A stretch of 6,737 bases of DNA from an uncultured Prevotellaceae bacterium (GTDB lineage Bacteria > Bacteroidota > Bacteroidia > Bacteroidales > Bacteroidaceae). How positions within the stretch are numbered: the first letter of the stretch is position 1; the number at the start of each line of letters is the position of its first letter. Shown piece after piece: positions 5,528-6,737 of the stretch. The translations under genes were made by a program, and so were the position numbers. The stretch covers positions 1 to 6,737 of the forward strand of contig CAMKTM010000132.1 of assembly GCA_946415695.1 (NCBI GenBank), given 5' to 3'. The notes under the pieces were generated by a model. The model was not told the DNA's origin, ran no database searches, and worked only from the letters and a program-made list of their open reading frames with translations.

Positions 5528-6445
5528 ATGCCAAAAACGCAATATCTCATAGCCGACAGCGGTTCGACCAAGACCGACTGGCTTTTCGTTGCTGCCAACG
5601 GAGAACGCTTCGAACTGCAGACCGACGGCATCAATCCCGCGCGCGACGCGCGCGATATTATATATAATGTATTATACCACCAGCTTCTGACGCAGCTCGA
5701 CACCTCTCCCGCGGGAAAGGGAGTTGCTTCCAAAGGGGAGGATGACATCCATTCTCTTGCTGGAGGAGAGAGTGGAGAGACCGACATCTTCTTCTACGGC
5801 GCCGGCTGCATCGAGCCATTCAGCCAAACTGTGCGGGATGTCATAAAGGAACTGCTGCCGAACTGTTCCGTCGAAGTGGAAAGCGACCTGCTCGGAGCGG
5901 CACGAGCTCTCTGCGGACACGAATCAGGCATTGCCTGCATTCTCGGCACAGGCTCCAACAGTTGCTTTTACGATGGCAAAGACATCGCCATGCACACCCC
6001 GCCTCTTGGCTATATCCTGGGCGACGAAGGCAGCGGATCATGGCTCGGGAAGACGCTGTTGAACGGCCTCTTCAAGGGAATTCTGCCCGAAGCGCTTAAG
6101 CAGGACTTCACCGAGAAATACCACCTCACGCTTTCCGGCATCATCGAGCGCGTCTATCATTTGCCGTCAGCAAACACGTTCCTCGCCTCGACTGTGCCTT
6201 TCATTGCCGAGCACCGCAAACACCCTGCCATCCACGCTATGCTGACCGAAGCTTTCCGACTATTCATGCAGCGCAACATAGCCGTTTATGGGCATAAAGA
6301 AATGCCCATCCATTGCGTGGGAGGCATCGCTTTTCAGTTCGAAGAAGAACTGCGGGAAGCAGCAGAAGAAGAAAACATGCAAATAGGCCATATCCTGCGC
6401 CGACCCATCGAAGCAATTGTACAATATCATCTAAAAGAGGATTAA
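5528..6445 (+). CDS. BadF/BadG/BcrA/BcrD-type ATPase, N-acetylglucosamine kinase-like
   Basis: This is a 305-residue member of the ASKHA (actin/hexokinase) fold. Phosphate-binding loop 1 is DSGSTKTDW (10-18), the likely catalytic Asp is D120 in ESD, phosphate loop 2 is GTGSNS (140-145), LGDEGSGSWLG (164-174) follows, and the adenosine motif is VGGIAF (264-269). Relatives in Bacteroidetes are usually annotated as N-acetylglucosamine kinase or BadF-type ATPases; a role in amino-sugar phosphorylation is therefore inferred, not shown. A stop codon at 5522-5524 in frame fixes the ATG at 5528 as the start. Residues about 59-85 form a low-complexity Gly/Ser/Glu-rich insert between a helix and the conserved FFYGAGC strand, and its DNA resembles the G/C-rich repeats seen elsewhere. 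The DNA just before it has an alternating C-G tract and an A/T palindrome (5638-5668). The hairpin directly upstream suggests separate or attenuated expression relative to secG. Confidence 0.9.
   Translation: MPKTQYLIADSGSTKTDWLFVAANGERFELQTDGINPARDARDIIYNVLYHQLLTQLDTSPAGKGVASKGEDDIHSLAGGESGETDIFFYGAGCIEPFSQTVRDVIKELLPNCSVEVESDLLGAARALCGHESGIACILGTGSNSCFYDGKDIAMHTPPLGYILGDEGSGSWLGKTLLNGLFKGILPEALKQDFTEKYHLTLSGIIERVYHLPSANTFLASTVPFIAEHRKHPAIHAMLTEAFRLFMQRNIAVYGHKEMPIHCVGGIAFQFEEELREAAEEENMQIGHILRRPIEAIVQYHLKED
5702..5782. repeat. Repeat-like G/C and purine-rich insert inside the kinase gene
   Basis: This 81-nt in-frame stretch holds CTCCCGCGGGAAAGGGAG and, at 5730-5741, CCAAAGGGGAGG, which matches the core of the repeats at 679-695 and 5486-5501. 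It then continues as purine-rich CTGGAGGAGAGAGTGGAGAG. It encodes roughly residues 59-85, a stretch I do not recognise from other family members. It is probably a decayed copy of the dispersed element. Confidence 0.5.
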
Positions 6446-6501
6446 AATTTATACTATCATGCAAAAAACACGAAAACATGCTAAATAACATACGACAAAA
6501 A

Positions 6502-6533
6502 CTTGCAGCATGCATAATAATTCCGTAAATTTG
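6502..6533 (+). promoter_or_regulatory. Bacteroidetes-type (sigma-ABfr) promoter
   Basis: CTTG at 6502-6505 and TAAATTTG at 6526-6533 match the Bacteroides -33 (TTTG) and -7 (TAnnTTTG) elements, with 20 nt between the boxes and centres about 26 nt apart, as expected. Transcription would start near 6537-6542. It is the only clean match I found and points right, away from the kinase gene. Confidence 0.7.
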
Positions 6534-6536
6534 CAT

Positions 6537-6623
6537 CCGTTATCCTGAAAACAATCTTTTTACCTTAAACAAAAGCTAATACCAATGCGGAAGAGAGTAG
6601 CTGTGAAGCCACTCTCTTTTTTT
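6537..6623 (+). ncRNA. Candidate short transcript (small RNA or 5' leader)
   Basis: The interval between the promoter above and the terminator at 6591-6623 would give an RNA of roughly 85 nt. Its first part (to 6584) is A-rich and unstructured by eye; its end is a hairpin with a U7 tail. I recognise no known RNA family or riboswitch. It could equally be an attenuated leader of a gene beyond the window, or the start of the partial reading frame from 6585. Confidence 0.4.
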
Positions 6624-6737
6624 ATATTGTCGGAAGCCACCGAATGGGGTGATGCGGCACAGCCTGTTCTTTGCTTATACATGTACAAGCAATTGCTTAT
6701 ACATGTACAAGCAATTGCTTGTACATGTAAAAGCAAA
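6585..6737 (+). CDS. Doubtful partial reading frame open to the window edge
   Basis: An ATG at 6585, about 48 nt after the predicted transcription start, opens a frame with no stop for 51 codons (beginning MRKRVAVKPLSFFILSEATE). I do not recognise the product. Against a real gene: the frame runs through a terminator-like hairpin and then through three 22-bp palindromic repeats, whose translation (MYKQLLIHVQAIACTCK) is repeat-driven. For it: promoter distance is suitable and the frame stays open. Listed only because it cannot be excluded. Confidence 0.18.
   Translation, partial: MRKRVAVKPLSFFILSEATEWGDAAQPVLCLYMYKQLLIHVQAIACTCKSK
6591..6623 (+). terminator. Intrinsic terminator
   Basis: AAGAGAGT (6591-6598) pairs with ACTCTCTT (6611-6618); after one A/C mismatch GCT pairs with AGC around a GTGA loop. 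The 3' side continues into seven T residues (6617-6623). There is no complementary A-run on the left beyond two A, so it works best on the + strand. Confidence 0.75.
6671..6736. repeat. Three tandem 22-bp near-palindromes (array cut by window end)
   Basis: Copies at 6671-6692, 6693-6714 and 6715-6736 follow head to tail without spacers. Each has half-sites TTGCTT and AAGCAA around central TACATGTA, with one non-symmetric base pair. Copies 1 and 2 are identical; copy 3 differs at two positions (A to G at its position 7, C to A at position 16). The junctions also form palindromes (AAGCAATTGCTT). The array may continue past the window. Confidence 0.9.

Noticed and set aside
6446..6500. Terminator for the kinase gene
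   Set aside because: The A/T-rich stretch has only short CATGC-type repeats and no stable hairpin followed by T residues.
6633..6655. Hairpin in GCCACC...GGTG and the repeated GAAGCCAC near 6605 and 6633
   Set aside because: Four paired bases and an 8-base repeat are within chance expectation; no function can be supported.
6671..6737. CRISPR array
   Set aside because: The 22-bp units touch each other with no spacers and are palindromic through their whole length; no cas gene is near.

Overview
The window looks like a chromosomal segment of a Bacteroidales bacterium, most likely Prevotellaceae-like. The protein families point that way (a DUF4837 lipoprotein, a Bacteroidetes-type LptE, a SecG with a long Pro/Ala-rich tail). 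So do the near-absence of Shine-Dalgarno sequences, with A-rich start contexts instead, and one match to the Bacteroidetes promoter pattern (TTG, then TAnnTTTG). The assignment to this order is an inference from family knowledge, not a database match. All convincing genes lie on the + strand.

Layout: positions 1-5432 hold a tightly packed run of seven genes. They are the 3' part of rlmN (23S rRNA/tRNA m2A methyltransferase), a DUF4837 lipoprotein, a shortened PdxA-like protein that has lost its active-site residues, a sigma-54 activator, the LPS-assembly lipoprotein LptE, a Bacteroidetes-type helical (TPR-like) protein, and secG. Junctions are 4-nt overlaps, a 17-nt overlap, or gaps of 1-22 nt, so the run is very probably one transcription unit. 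It mixes RNA modification, outer-membrane biogenesis (LptE, lipoprotein), protein export (SecG) and a regulator. A strong hairpin with T-tract follows secG, ending only 7 nt before the start codon of a BadF/BcrA-type sugar kinase (5528-6445). From 6446 to the end no gene is convincing. That stretch holds a good Bacteroidetes promoter, a terminator about 85 nt downstream (a candidate small RNA or leader), and three head-to-tail copies of a 22-bp near-palindrome that run into the window edge.

The most unusual signals are three. First, the intact but catalytically dead PdxA relative inside the operon. Second, a family of G/C-rich palindromic repeats (core like CTCCCCTTTGGGGGAG) that sits not only between genes but inside coding sequence: it supplies the RlmN C-terminus, part of the next protein's signal peptide, and probably a roughly 27-residue insert in the kinase. 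Third, the promoter-terminator-tandem palindrome block at the right end.
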